A stretch of DNA of 64,000 bases from Betaproteobacteria bacterium (lineage in GTDB: Bacteria > Pseudomonadota > Gammaproteobacteria > Burkholderiales > CAIKXV01), in assembly GCA_021298815.1 (NCBI GenBank), contig JAJTHE010000060.1, forward strand, positions 1-64,000. Reading direction: 5' to 3'. Numbering within the stretch: the first letter of the stretch is position 1; the number at the start of each line of letters is the position of its first letter. The notes under the pieces were generated by a model. It did no database searches. It was not told the origin of the DNA and saw nothing but the letters and a program-made list of their open reading frames with translations. Position numbers and translations under genes: made by a program. This document shows, piece by piece, positions 34,719 to 44,327 of this stretch.

Positions 34719-34958
34719 ATGGCTGATGCGATCGAATCCGATCGTGAGCTCGACACGCGCGGCCTGAACTGCCCGCTGCCGATCCTGCGCACGAAGAAGG
34801 CCCTGAACGAACTGATCTCGGGGCAGGTGCTGAAGGTGGTATCCACCGACCCCGGTGCCACCAAGGACTTCCAGGCGTTTTCGCGGCAGACCGGCAACCC
34901 GCTGCTCGGAGCGTCAGAGACCGCCGGTGAGTTCGTCTTCTACCTCAAGAAGAGGTGA
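34719..34958 (+). CDS. TusA-family sulfurtransferase-like protein
   Basis: This 79-residue protein of the TusA/SirA fold carries a persulfide on the Cys in the N-terminal motif LDTRGLNCPLPILRTKKAL (Cys17). Relatives relay sulfur for tRNA thiolation, cofactor synthesis or sulfur oxidation. A strong GGAAGGAGGAGG site precedes the ATG. It lies between the M48 protease and a lipoate-ligase-like gene, and within 3 kb of soxYZ, so a role in sulfur trafficking is plausible but unproven. Confidence 0.92.
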   Translation: MADAIESDRELDTRGLNCPLPILRTKKALNELISGQVLKVVSTDPGATKDFQAFSRQTGNPLLGASETAGEFVFYLKKR

Positions 34959-35034
34959 CCTCGACGGCACCGCGCGGTTTCGTGACGGTGCCTGCGCCAG
35001 CCTGCGGAGTGCGCTCCTTGTCGGAGGTCCTGCG

Positions 35035-36153
35035 ATGAGCGGACCGATGGGGCCCCCGGACCTCCGCCGTCCCTGGCGCCTGGTCGACACCGGGCTGCGG
35101 CCGGCGGTGCAGAACCTCGCGCTGACGCGCGCGATGCAGGAGGTGCGCGCGGGCGGAGCGGTCGCCAATGCACTGCGCTTCTTCTCGTCGGAGCCTGCGG
35201 CCGTGGTCGGCTGTTCGCAGAGCGTGGCCCAGGAACTCGACGTCGACCAGTGCCGGCGGGAGTCGATCGCCATCGAGCGCGCGGCGGATTCATCGCCGGC
35301 GCGTTTCGTCGACCCGCGGCAACTCGGCTGGGAACTGATGGCGCTGCGCTCCGACTACCATCGGCGCGATGCTCAGGGCATCGCCCATCGGATCGCGCAG
35401 ACGGTGTGCGATGCCCTGGGCCAGTTCGGCATCGATGCCCGGCCGCGCGCCGGGTGCGAGGTCGAGGTCGATGGCCGGCGCATCGGCGACCTCCGGGTGT
35501 CGATCGACGGCGCGTTCGCCTTGTGCCAGGGGTTGGTGTTCGTCGATTTCGATCCGGCCCGGGCCGAGCGCATCCTGCGCAGCGCGCTGGGCCGGGCGGC
35601 ATTGCCCGGTGCTGCCCGCCCGGTGCCGTTCCGCATGGAAGAACGGGTCACCAGCCTGCGCGAGCAGCTCGGGCTGGCGCCCAGCATGCGGCAGGTTCGC
35701 CGTGCGCTCGTCGAAGCGTTCATGCGTGCGTTCGGGTTCCGCCTGGTGCATGGCGACCTGACCGAAGCCGAGCAGGCGCGCTACCGGATCGCGCTGCGCG
35801 AGTTCCGCGCGCCCGACTGGGTCGGCCTGATCCGTCGCCCGAGTGCCGAGATGCCGATCGTCGCCGCCTCCGCGCGCCGGGACCGGATGACCATGCATGC
35901 CGGCGTGGCCTACGACCTGCGGGGCCGGCGGTTGCGCGAGGCTTGCCTGAGCGTCGAGCCGCAGGCGCTGTCGCCGCGGCTGCTGCGCGACCTGGAAGCC
36001 GCGATCCGTGGCGTCCCGCTCGACTCCCTGTCATCCACCGTGCGCGGCTTCTTCGTCGCACGGCAGGACCACCTGCGCGGGCTTAGCGCCGAGGACTTCA
36101 CCGCGCTGGTCATGCAGGCGGTGCTGCGGCCGGAGCGCGTGCTGAGCGGCTGA
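35035..36153 (+). CDS. Divergent lipoate-protein ligase-like protein (LplA/LipB fold), signature motifs lost
   Basis: This 372-residue protein aligns with LplA over about 1-220 (ALRFFSSEPAAVVGCSQSVAQELD corresponds to the LplA start, split here). However, the lipoyl-AMP loop RRxSGGGAVxHD is replaced by ERAADSSPARFVD, and the catalytic Lys motif (KKxxGSA type) reads RRIGDLRV. The C-terminal part (about 265-372) resembles the LplA accessory domain. Ligase activity by the standard mechanism is therefore doubtful; it could be a regulator, carrier or repurposed acyltransferase. It begins 76 bases after the TusA-like gene. The ATG at 35035 has a GGAGG site. Some sulfur-oxidation loci pair TusA with unusual lipoate ligases, which gives a possible context. 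Confidence 0.72.
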   Translation: MSGPMGPPDLRRPWRLVDTGLRPAVQNLALTRAMQEVRAGGAVANALRFFSSEPAAVVGCSQSVAQELDVDQCRRESIAIERAADSSPARFVDPRQLGWELMALRSDYHRRDAQGIAHRIAQTVCDALGQFGIDARPRAGCEVEVDGRRIGDLRVSIDGAFALCQGLVFVDFDPARAERILRSALGRAALPGAARPVPFRMEERVTSLREQLGLAPSMRQVRRALVEAFMRAFGFRLVHGDLTEAEQARYRIALREFRAPDWVGLIRRPSAEMPIVAASARRDRMTMHAGVAYDLRGRRLREACLSVEPQALSPRLLRDLEAAIRGVPLDSLSSTVRGFFVARQDHLRGLSAEDFTALVMQAVLRPERVLSG

Positions 36154-36156
36154 GGC

Positions 36157-37857
36157 TCAGGTGCCGCCGCTGCTGCGCGCCGTGCCGCGCAGTGGTGGCG
36201 CGACCAGCCGTTCCTCCATCAGGGTGAACAGCCCCTGCACCAGCAGCGCCAGCGTGGCGGCAGGCAGTGCGCCTGCGAGCAGCAGCGTACCGTCGTTCAG
36301 CGCGAGCCCGGTGGCGATGCGCTCGCCATAGCCGCCCGCGCCGATGAAGGCCGCGATGGTGGCAGTGCCTACGTTGATCACCGCTGACGTCTGGATGCCG
36401 GCGAGGATGGCGCCCAGCGCCAGCGGCAGTTCCACGCGCAGCAGCCGCGCGCGGCGCGGCAGGCCCAGGGCCCGCGCCGAATCGCGCAGCGACTGCGGGA
36501 TCGCCTCCAGGCCGGCGCAGGTGTTGCGCACGATGGGCAGCAGGCCGTAAAGGAACAGCGCGGTGAGCGCAGGCAGCATGCCGATGCGGGCGTACAGCGT
36601 GATCAGGAAGGCGAGCAGGGCGAGCGAAGGGACGGTCTGCACCAGGCCCACCGCGGGCAGCACCCAGCGCCGCGCGGCCGCGCTGCCGGCGCACCAGATG
36701 CCGAGCGGGACGCCGGCGAGCACCGACAGCCCGAGCGATGCGAACACCAGCACCAGGTGCTCCACGGTCAGGCGCAGGAAGTCCTGGTCGAACAGGGTGC
36801 CGGGCAGGCTGCGCCCGGCTGCGCTGCCCGGCGCGTCGCGACCCGTCCCGGTGTCCTGCATGGCGCCCGGGGACGGCAGGGCAGCGGAGGCTGGCAGGGT
36901 GCCGGGGCCGGGGATCGTCCCGGCGACGAATCGCGCCGCGACTGCGGCGAAGGCTTCGCCGCCGACCTCGGCGCGCGCATTGAGCGCACGCATCGTCGCA
37001 TCGTCGAGGCGGCCCTCGAGGGCGAGCAGCGCGGCATGGGTACGCGGCAGCCGCCGTTCGAGTCCGGCACGGTAGAGCAGCACTGCATCGTAGCGCGGGA
37101 AGTAGCCGCGATCGTCCTCGAGCACCCGCAGGCCATGGCGCTCGATCGCCGCATCGGTGGAATAGACGTCGATCACGTCGAGCTGTCCGGCTGCCACTGC
37201 GCCGAACTTCAGCCCGTGCTCGATCCCGCGCGGGGTCCCGAACGGCAGCGCGTAGCGGGCACGCAGCCCGCCCCAGCCATCGGCGCGGCCGATGAACTCC
37301 TGGGTGAGGCCGAGGCGCAGCGATGGATGTGCCGCCAGGTCGGAGATGCGGGAGACCCCGAGCCGGGCTGCCAGCGCCTGCGGCATCGCCAGCGCATAGG
37401 TATTGTTGAACCCGAGCGGCCGCGAGGCGGCGAGCCCGCGCTGTTGCAGCCCGCGCGCCATCGCCACGGCATCGGAAGGGTCTTCCATGCGCAGGATCTC
37501 GCGCGCGAGCGTGCCGCTGTACTCGACATAGACGTCGATCGAACCCGACACGAGTGCCGCCTGCACGATGCCGGTGTTGCCCAGTCCCTGTTCATGACGC
37601 ACCTGCGCCTCGCCGGCAGCCTCGGCGGTGCGCCGCAGGATCTCGCCCAGGATGTAGGACTCGGTAAAGCGCTTGCTGCCGATGACCAGTACCGGCCTGG
37701 CGGGGGCCGGGCCGGTCGCCGCTGCCGCTGCGGCCACCTCGGCAGCCGGCACCGCAGTTGGCGCCGCAACCACGGCGCAGGCCGGCGGGACACCCTGCGC
37801 CAGCGCCAGGACCAGCGCTAGCAGCAGTGCGACCGGCGTCCCTCGCACAGGCCTCAC
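36157..37857 (-). CDS. Glycine betaine/choline-type ABC transporter, fused substrate-binding protein and permease
   Basis: This 566-residue protein joins an exported OpuAC-like binding domain to a ProW/OpuB-like permease. A signal peptide occupies about 1-28, followed by an Ala-rich spacer. The binding domain (about 55-310) begins VLVIGSKRFTESYILGEI, characteristic of osmoprotectant binders. A Pro/Gly-rich linker covers about 310-350, and the permease (about 355-555, five or six helices) has the EAA-type loop ALGLPRRARLLRVELPLALGAIL. In most systems these are separate genes. Its start overlaps the ATPase stop by four bases (ATGA). The substrate is likely glycine betaine, choline or a similar quaternary amine. 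Confidence 0.9.
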   Translation of the reverse strand: MRPVRGTPVALLLALVLALAQGVPPACAVVAAPTAVPAAEVAAAAAATGPAPARPVLVIGSKRFTESYILGEILRRTAEAAGEAQVRHEQGLGNTGIVQAALVSGSIDVYVEYSGTLAREILRMEDPSDAVAMARGLQQRGLAASRPLGFNNTYALAMPQALAARLGVSRISDLAAHPSLRLGLTQEFIGRADGWGGLRARYALPFGTPRGIEHGLKFGAVAAGQLDVIDVYSTDAAIERHGLRVLEDDRGYFPRYDAVLLYRAGLERRLPRTHAALLALEGRLDDATMRALNARAEVGGEAFAAVAARFVAGTIPGPGTLPASAALPSPGAMQDTGTGRDAPGSAAGRSLPGTLFDQDFLRLTVEHLVLVFASLGLSVLAGVPLGIWCAGSAAARRWVLPAVGLVQTVPSLALLAFLITLYARIGMLPALTALFLYGLLPIVRNTCAGLEAIPQSLRDSARALGLPRRARLLRVELPLALGAILAGIQTSAVINVGTATIAAFIGAGGYGERIATGLALNDGTLLLAGALPAATLALLVQGLFTLMEERLVAPPLRGTARSSGGT

Positions 37858-38621
37858 CGGGGCGCCCCTGCAGGCCCGCCTGCGGCTTCGCCCGGCAGGC
37901 GTCCCTGCTGCGCGCGGACGAACAGCGTCACGAACGGATCCGCCGGGCGTGCGAGCAGGTCGGCGATGCCGCCGCGCTGGACGACCTGTCCGTCGCGCAT
38001 GAGCAGGATGTCGTGCGCCAGCCCGGCCGCCTCGTGCAGGTCATGGGTCACCCAGAGCACGGTCTTGCCGAGCGCAGCGAACAGGTTGCGCAGCTCGTCC
38101 TGCAGCCCGCTGCGGGTGATCGGGTCCAGTGCCGACAGCGGTTCGTCGCACAGCAGCAGCGGCGGATCGGGCAGCAGCGCGCGCGCGATGCCGATGCGCT
38201 GGCGCTCGCCGCCGGAGAGGGTCGACGGATACTGGTCGAGCAGGCGCGGGGCGATGCGTGCGAGCTCCGCCACCGCCGCCAGCCGCTCGCGGATGCGCGC
38301 CGGCTCCCAGCGCAGGTGGCGCGCGAGCAGGGTGATGTTGTCCCGGGCAGTCAGGTGCGGGAACAGGCCGCCGTCCTGGATCACGTAGCCGGTGCGGTGG
38401 CGCAAGGCGACGATCGTCGCCGGGCCGAGGAGCACGCCGTCGATCTCGATCGAGCCGGCGTCGGGCTCGACCAGGCCGATCAGCAGCCGCAGCAGCGTCG
38501 ACTTGCCGCAGCCGCTGGGGCCGAGCAGCACGGTGACGCGGCCGCGTTCGAAGGTGGTGGTCAGCGGGGCCAGCGCCAGGCGCCCGCCGAAGGATCGGCA
38601 CAGTCCGCGGGTGTGGATCAT
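37854..38621 (-). CDS. ABC transporter ATP-binding protein (osmoprotectant type)
   Basis: This 255-residue ATPase has Walker A LLGPSGCGKSTLLRLL (near 33-48), the Q-loop in VIQDGGLFPHLT, the ABC signature LSGGERQRIGIARAL (near 135-149), Walker B LLLCDEPLSALDP and the H-loop WVTHDLHEA. It belongs to the ProV/OpuBA group but lacks the C-terminal CBS domains. It energises the fused permease encoded next. The start overlaps the stop of the small Cys-rich gene, so three genes are translationally coupled. Confidence 0.95.
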   Translation of the reverse strand: MIHTRGLCRSFGGRLALAPLTTTFERGRVTVLLGPSGCGKSTLLRLLIGLVEPDAGSIEIDGVLLGPATIVALRHRTGYVIQDGGLFPHLTARDNITLLARHLRWEPARIRERLAAVAELARIAPRLLDQYPSTLSGGERQRIGIARALLPDPPLLLCDEPLSALDPITRSGLQDELRNLFAALGKTVLWVTHDLHEAAGLAHDILLMRDGQVVQRGGIADLLARPADPFVTLFVRAQQGRLPGEAAGGPAGAPR

Positions 38622-38845
38622 CCGTCCGCGCCGGATCCGCTGGCCGGTGCTGCCGTCGCGCCGGGCTGGCGTACCTGCCAGGCTGCCAGTTCGGCTTCGT
38701 AACGGTCTAGCGCGTCCTGGTACAGGTCGACGATGCAGGGCGAGCAGCCGCTGCCGCAGCAGTCCGACAACGACGGTTCCACCGGCGGGATCGGCGGGCG
38801 GTCTGCGGGCAGGGTGGTCGGGCGGTCCATGGCCGATCGTACCAA
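38618..38845 (-). CDS. Small Cys-rich oxidoreductase-like domain protein
   Basis: This 75-residue protein has a Pro-rich N-terminus followed by DCCGSGCSPCIVDLYQDALDRYEAELAAW (split here), which matches the small oxidoreductase-like N-terminal domain family (PF09791). The four closely spaced Cys could bind metal or a cluster. The function of the family is unclear. It is first in an operon with the ABC transporter, with a four-base overlap. The start could be at 38845 or at the internal Met at 38830. Confidence 0.75.
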   Translation of the reverse strand: MVRSAMDRPTTLPADRPPIPPVEPSLSDCCGSGCSPCIVDLYQDALDRYEAELAAWQVRQPGATAAPASGSGADG

Positions 38846-38999
38846 ACCGTCCCGGACAGTCCCCGGTCATCGCCGCTCGTTCCTGGAAGTGGCCGGCGTC
38901 GGATTGAAGTTCGGCGTGGACATGCCGTTAAGGTCAGATGGCGTGCTAAGGGCCCGCCGGCATTCGAACGTGTCCCGAATCCGTTGCATCGACTTCAAC

Positions 39000-40100
39000 A
39001 TGCTGCGTCCGATCGAAATACAGCCCGAATTCCTGGGGCATCCGCTGCCCTGGGACCTGTTCGACCGCTACGGCGTGCTGCTGCTCGCCCGCGGCGCGAC
39101 GATCAGCGATCCGACGCAGGTGGCGCGGCTCAACGCGCGCAAGCTGTTCGCCCGCGCGGAGGATCTCGGTGACCTCGAGGTCTCGGAGATGCTCTCGCCG
39201 TTCACTGCCCTGGCCGAGGTGGCGGCGACCCTGGCCCGGGTGTTCGAGGCCGGGGCGGGCCAGGGCGTCGCCCCGCGTCTGCTGCGCATGGCCGACACGA
39301 TCCGTGCGGTGATCGCCACCGACCAGGATGCCAGCCTGGGCTGGATCGCCCTGGATCGCGGCGCACCCTACTGCATCCGCCACAGCATCGCCGTTGCGCT
39401 GATCTGCGAACTCATCGGCAACGAACTCGGCATCCCGGCCGCGGAGCAGCGGTCCGTGCTCTGCGCGGCATTGACCATGAACGTCGGCATGCAGGCGCTG
39501 CAGGACCGGCTGACCAGCCGCAACGGCCAGCTCTCCCAGGAGGAGCGTGCGCAGATCGCCGCGCACCCGGAACGCGGCCGGCTGTGGCTGCAGGCGCGCG
39601 GTGTGATCGACGAGGTGTGGCTCGCGGCCGTCGGGGACCACCATGAACTGCTCGACGGACGCGGCTATCCGCGCGGCCTCACCGCGTCGATGATCGCGGT
39701 GCCGGCGCGGCTGATCGCCCTGGCCGACATCTACTGCGCGAAGACCGGCGAGCGTTTCTACCGTCCGCCGAAGCTGCCCAGCACCGCGGCGCGCGACATC
39801 CTGCGCGGCCGCAGCAGCGGTGTCGACCCGATGCTCGCCGGTATCCTGTTCCGGCTGATCGGCGCGCATCCGCCCGGTACCCTGGTGCGCCTGGCCAACC
39901 GCGAGGTGGCAGTGATCACCCACAACGCGATCGGCGGCCCTCCGGTGGTGGTGGGCGTGCTGAACCCGATGGACGAACCGCTGCCGCAGCCGACGGTGCG
40001 CGATGCATCGAAGCTGGCGACCTCGATCCGCAGCTACGTGACCTTCGATCCGGCGCTGCACCGGTTCGACCTCGACCGGTTGTGGGGCTACGCCCACTGA
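39000..40100 (+). CDS. HD-GYP-related protein with a degenerate HD motif
   Basis: This protein of about 366 residues has an N-terminal region (about 1-90) resembling domains that precede HD-GYP in other proteins, and an HD-GYP-like domain at about 120-300. The GYP part is intact (GDHHELLDGRGYPRGL), but the catalytic HD position reads CAALTMNVGMQAL where active enzymes have LLHDIGK. Hydrolysis of c-di-GMP is therefore doubtful and a binding or regulatory role is possible. The ATG at 39000 fits the conserved start (MLRPIEIQPEFLG); an in-frame ATG at 38922 would add 26 residues. It ends one base from the convergent MFS gene. Confidence 0.82.
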   Translation: MLRPIEIQPEFLGHPLPWDLFDRYGVLLLARGATISDPTQVARLNARKLFARAEDLGDLEVSEMLSPFTALAEVAATLARVFEAGAGQGVAPRLLRMADTIRAVIATDQDASLGWIALDRGAPYCIRHSIAVALICELIGNELGIPAAEQRSVLCAALTMNVGMQALQDRLTSRNGQLSQEERAQIAAHPERGRLWLQARGVIDEVWLAAVGDHHELLDGRGYPRGLTASMIAVPARLIALADIYCAKTGERFYRPPKLPSTAARDILRGRSSGVDPMLAGILFRLIGAHPPGTLVRLANREVAVITHNAIGGPPVVVGVLNPMDEPLPQPTVRDASKLATSIRSYVTFDPALHRFDLDRLWGYAH

Positions 40101-40101
40101 T

Positions 40102-41352
40102 TCAACCGCCGCGCGAAAGTCCCAGCCGCTGGTAGATCGGGCGCAGGTGCTCGCGGAACTCGGGCAGCCGGCGCCCCAGCCCGATGGCGGCGAGCACGAC
40201 GCAGGCTCCACCGGCCGCGATCACCGGTTCGACCCCGGTCTTGTGGGCGATCGCACCGGCCACCAGCGCGCCGATCGGCGTCATGCCGAGGAAGCACATG
40301 GTGAAGAACGCCATCACGCGCGCCCGCTTGTCCTCGTCGACGATCATCTGCGTGATGGTCGTGGTCGAGGTGACGATGGTGATGATGCAGCCACCGACGA
40401 TGAACAGCATCGCCATCGACAGCCAGAGCAGCTGGCTGTACGCGAACACGACCAGTGCGAAGCCGCAGGCGAGGGTGGCGCGGTAGTTGAGCTGCACCAT
40501 GCCGATCACGTTGTTGCGCCAGGCGAGGAACAGCCCGCCGAGCACGCCGCCGGTGCCGGCCGAGCCGAGCAGCAGGCCGAGCGTGGCAGGCCCGCCACCG
40601 AACACCTCGGCGGCGAAGATCGGCAGCAGGACCATGTAGGGCGTGGCCAGCGAGCTGACGATGGCCACATGCTTGAGCAGCACGCGCAGCGGCATGATCG
40701 AGCGCTGGTAGCGGAACGCGTCGGCCAGTTCGCCGGCGATGGAGCGTCGATGCACGGTCGGCGTGTTGCGCGGCGCATCGATGCGCATCAGCGACACCAG
40801 TACGGCGATCTTCGACACCGCGCTCGCGAGGAAGCAGCCCGCCTCGCTCGCCAGGTGGATGATGAAGCCGGCGAGCGTCGGGCCGATCATGCGGCCGGAG
40901 TTCTGCATGAAGGCGCCGAACGCGAGCGCGCTGGGCAGGTCTGCGCGGTCCGCGACCAGCACCGGCACGAACGACTGCCGGGCGGAGGTCTCCAGCGCCA
41001 TCGCGGTGCCCATCAGGAACGCGGCCACCGGTACGTGCCAGGCCGCGAGCAGGTCCAGGAAGGCGAGTGCGGCCAGGCCCAGCCCGTGCACCATCAGCGC
41101 GACCTGCATCGCGACCAGCACCGAGCGCCGGTCGAAGCGGTCGGACAGCACGCCGGCGAACGGCGACACGAGAAGCATCGGGATCTGCGAGGCGAAGCCG
41201 GTGAGGCCGAGCAGGAAGGCCGAGCCCGACAGGCGGTACACCAGCCAGCTCATCGCCGTGGCCTGGATCCAGGTGCCGATCAGCGCCAGGCTCTGTCCGT
41301 AGAAGAAGGTGCGGAAGTTCCGGTGACGCAGCGCCCCGAAGCCCTTGATCAT
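40102..41352 (-). CDS. Major facilitator superfamily transporter (EntS-like)
   Basis: This 416-residue inner-membrane protein has 12 predicted helices and resembles the EntS/enterobactin-exporter branch of the MFS. It begins LRHRNFRTFFYGQSLALIGTWIQATAMSWL (split) and has the loop 2-3 motif AGVLSDRFDRRSVLV typical of MFS drug or siderophore exporters. It follows valS by 16 bases on the same strand. The substrate cannot be deduced. Confidence 0.92.
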   Translation of the reverse strand: MIKGFGALRHRNFRTFFYGQSLALIGTWIQATAMSWLVYRLSGSAFLLGLTGFASQIPMLLVSPFAGVLSDRFDRRSVLVAMQVALMVHGLGLAALAFLDLLAAWHVPVAAFLMGTAMALETSARQSFVPVLVADRADLPSALAFGAFMQNSGRMIGPTLAGFIIHLASEAGCFLASAVSKIAVLVSLMRIDAPRNTPTVHRRSIAGELADAFRYQRSIMPLRVLLKHVAIVSSLATPYMVLLPIFAAEVFGGGPATLGLLLGSAGTGGVLGGLFLAWRNNVIGMVQLNYRATLACGFALVVFAYSQLLWLSMAMLFIVGGCIITIVTSTTTITQMIVDEDKRARVMAFFTMCFLGMTPIGALVAGAIAHKTGVEPVIAAGGACVVLAAIGLGRRLPEFREHLRPIYQRLGLSRGG

Positions 41353-41368
41353 CGGGCGCCGCGCGCGG

Positions 41369-44242
41369 TCACTTCAACCGGGCCAGCTGCGCATTCACCT
41401 TTTCCAGCGTCGCGGTGAAGCCGGCGAGCCGGACGCGCTCCTGCTCCAGCACCTGCGCCGGCGCACGGGCGACGAAGTTCTCGTTCGCCAGCTTGCCCCG
41501 CGCCTTCGTGATCTCGTTCTCGAGCCGCGCGGCCTCCTTGCCGAGGCGCTCGCGCTCCGCAGCGGGGTCGACCTCGACCTTCAGCACGAGGCGCGTGGTG
41601 CCGACCACCGCGACCGGCGCATCGGCTGCAGCCTCGTCAACGGAAGCGCCGGCGACTGCACTGGCACCGGCACCGGCCGCCACGTCGTCGGCGACCGCCA
41701 CCGTCGACAGGCGCGCCAGCGGCACGAGGTAGCGCGCGAAGCGGGCCACCGAGCCGTCGTCGCCGAAGGCGACCAGTGGCACCTTCTGCGCGGGCGAAAG
41801 GTTCAGCTCGCCGCGCAGCTGGCGGCAGGCATCGACCAGCGCCTTCAGGCGCTCGATCGCGGCATCGCTCGCCGGATCGATGCGCTCGGGCTGCGACTGC
41901 GGGTAAGGCTGCACCATGATGCTCGACGTCTCGTCCGCGCGCCGCTTGCCGGCGGCGACCGACACCGTCTGCCAGAGCGCCTCGGTGATGAACGGGATCA
42001 CCGGATGGGCCAGCCGCAGCGTGGCCTCCAGCACGCGCAGCAGCGTGCGGCGGGTGCCGCGCTGCACGGCGGGGTCGTCGTCCTGCAACTGCACCTTCGC
42101 CAGTTCGACATACCAGTCGCAGTACTCGTCCCATGCGAAACGGTAGATCGCCTGCGCGACGTTGTCCAGCCGGTAGTCGGCGAAGCCGCGCGCGACCTCT
42201 GCCTCGACCCGCTGCAGCTCGCCGATGATCCAGCGGTCCGCCTCGGACAGCACCACCGCCGCGGCCTCGTCGAGGCCGCAGTCGTGCCCGTCGGTGTTCA
42301 TCAGCACGAAGCGGGTCGCGTTCCACAGCTTGTTGCAGAAGTTGCGGTAGCCCTCGCAGCGCTTGAAGTCGAAGTTCACGTTGCGGCCGAGCGTCGCGTA
42401 GGCGGCCATCGTGAAGCGCAGGGCATCGGCGCCATAGGGCGGGATGCCGGCCGGGAACTCCTTCTTCGTGCGCGCGGCGACCTTCGGCGCGGTCTCGGGC
42501 CGGCGCAGCCCGGTGGTGCGCTTCTCCAGCAGCGGCTCGATCGCGATGCCTTCGATCAGGTCGACCGGGTCGATCGTGTTGCCCTCTGACTTCGACATCT
42601 TCTTGCCTTCGGCGTCGCGCACGATGCCGTGGATGTAGACGTCGCGGAACGGGATGCGACCGGTGAAGTGCAGGGTCATCATCACCATGCGCGCCACCCA
42701 GAAGAAGATGATCTCGTAGCCGGTGACCAGCACGGAGGACGGCAGGTAAAGGTCGTAGGCGGCCTTCTGCGCAGGCGGCGCATCGGGCTTCGCCGCCTCC
42801 GGCCATCCGAGCGTCGAGAAGCAGACCAGTGCCGAGGAGTACCAGGTGTCGAGCACGTCGGGGTCGCGCGTGAGCGGGCCGTCGCTGCCGCGCGCGCGTG
42901 CCTGTGCCAGCGCATCGGCTTCGCTGCGTGCCACGTAGACATGGCCGTCGGGACCGTACCAGGCCGGGATCTGATGGCCCCACCAGAGCTGGCGCGAGAT
43001 GCACCAGTCCTGGATGTTGTCGAGCCACTGGTTGTAGGTGCTGGTCCAGTTCTCGGGGAAGAATCGCACCTTGCCGTCGCGCACCGCATCGCGCGCGACC
43101 GCACTGATCGAGCGGCCGGGATGCAGCGTGCCTTCCGGGGCGGGCCTGCCCATCGCGACGAACCACTGGTCGGTGAGCATCGGCTCGACCACTTCGCCGG
43201 TGCGCGCGCAGCGCGGCACCATCATCTTGTGCGGCTTCTCGCTCACCAGCAGGCCGGCCTCGCGCAGGTCGGCCAGCACTGCCTTGCGCGCGACGTAGCG
43301 GTCCATGCCGCGGTACTTCTGCGGCGCGTTGTCGTTCACCTTCGCATCGAGGGTGAGGATGCCGATCGGCGCCAGGCCGTGGCGCTCGCCGACCTGGAAG
43401 TCGTTGAAGTCGTGTGCCGGCGTGATCTTCACGCAGCCGGTGCCGAACGCCGGATCGACATAGGCGTCGGCGATCACCGGGATCTCGCGCCCGGTGAGCG
43501 GCAGCACCAGGCTGCGGCCGACCAGCGCCCGGTAGCGCTCGTCGTCCGGGTGCACCGCGACGGCGACGTCGCCGAGCATCGTCTCGGGCCGGGTGGTCGC
43601 GACCACCAGGCCGTCGCCGCCGCCAGCGATCGGATAGCGGATCTCCCACAGGCGGCCGTCTTCCTCCTCGCTCTCGACCTCGAGGTCGGACACCGCGGTG
43701 CCGAGCTTCGGATCCCAGTTCACCAGCCGCTTGCCGCGGTAGATCAGGCCCTGCTCGTACAGCCGCACGAAGGTGTCGACCACCACGGTGGACAGCGACT
43801 CGTCCATCGTGAAGTACTCGCGCTGGAAATCCGCCGAGGCGCCGAGGCGCTTCATCTGATTGATGATGGTGTCGCCGGAGAAGCGCTTCCAGTCCCAGAC
43901 CTGCTCGATGAACTTCTCGCGCCCGAGCGCATGGCGCGACTGGCCGTTCGCCTCGAGCTGCCGCTCGACGACGATCTGGGTGGCGATGCCGGCATGGTCG
44001 GTGCCCGGCAGCCAGAGCGTGTTGAAGCCGCGCATCCGGTGGTAGCGGGTCAGCGCGTCCATGATCGTCTGGTTGAACGCATGGCCCATGTGCAGTATGC
44101 CGGTGACGTTCGGCGGCGGCAGCTGGATCGCGAACGCCGGCTTGCCGGGTTCGGTGCCGGCGGCGAAGTAGCCGCGCCGCTCCCATTCCGGGCCCCAGAA
44201 CGATTCGATGCTGCCAGGTTCGAAGCTCTTCGGAAGTTCCAT
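41369..44242 (-). CDS. valS: Valyl-tRNA synthetase
   Basis: This 957-residue class I aminoacyl-tRNA synthetase charges tRNA-Val. Signatures: [18 protein letters not shown] (HIGH motif, near residue 43), the editing domain in the middle ([17 protein letters not shown]), [15 protein letters not shown] (KMSKS motif) and a C-terminal coiled coil (about 885-955, rich in Glu, Arg and Ala). The ATG at 44242 is chosen because MELPKSFEP matches the usual start; the upstream extension is Arg-rich and unlike the family. The gene order holC - hypothetical - valS is usual in this group. Confidence 0.98.
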   Translation of the reverse strand: MELPKSFEPGSIESFWGPEWERRGYFAAGTEPGKPAFAIQLPPPNVTGILHMGHAFNQTIMDALTRYHRMRGFNTLWLPGTDHAGIATQIVVERQLEANGQSRHALGREKFIEQVWDWKRFSGDTIINQMKRLGASADFQREYFTMDESLSTVVVDTFVRLYEQGLIYRGKRLVNWDPKLGTAVSDLEVESEEEDGRLWEIRYPIAGGGDGLVVATTRPETMLGDVAVAVHPDDERYRALVGRSLVLPLTGREIPVIADAYVDPAFGTGCVKITPAHDFNDFQVGERHGLAPIGILTLDAKVNDNAPQKYRGMDRYVARKAVLADLREAGLLVSEKPHKMMVPRCARTGEVVEPMLTDQWFVAMGRPAPEGTLHPGRSISAVARDAVRDGKVRFFPENWTSTYNQWLDNIQDWCISRQLWWGHQIPAWYGPDGHVYVARSEADALAQARARGSDGPLTRDPDVLDTWYSSALVCFSTLGWPEAAKPDAPPAQKAAYDLYLPSSVLVTGYEIIFFWVARMVMMTLHFTGRIPFRDVYIHGIVRDAEGKKMSKSEGNTIDPVDLIEGIAIEPLLEKRTTGLRRPETAPKVAARTKKEFPAGIPPYGADALRFTMAAYATLGRNVNFDFKRCEGYRNFCNKLWNATRFVLMNTDGHDCGLDEAAAVVLSEADRWIIGELQRVEAEVARGFADYRLDNVAQAIYRFAWDEYCDWYVELAKVQLQDDDPAVQRGTRRTLLRVLEATLRLAHPVIPFITEALWQTVSVAAGKRRADETSSIMVQPYPQSQPERIDPASDAAIERLKALVDACRQLRGELNLSPAQKVPLVAFGDDGSVARFARYLVPLARLSTVAVADDVAAGAGASAVAGASVDEAAADAPVAVVGTTRLVLKVEVDPAAERERLGKEAARLENEITKARGKLANENFVARAPAQVLEQERVRLAGFTATLEKVNAQLARLK

Positions 44243-44327
44243 GGATCGTGCGTTGGTGCAGGCGAGTGGCGTGAACCCGAGATTATAGGGGCAGGGGAGG
44301 GCCTGCCCTTGCCGCCACCGGCGACGG

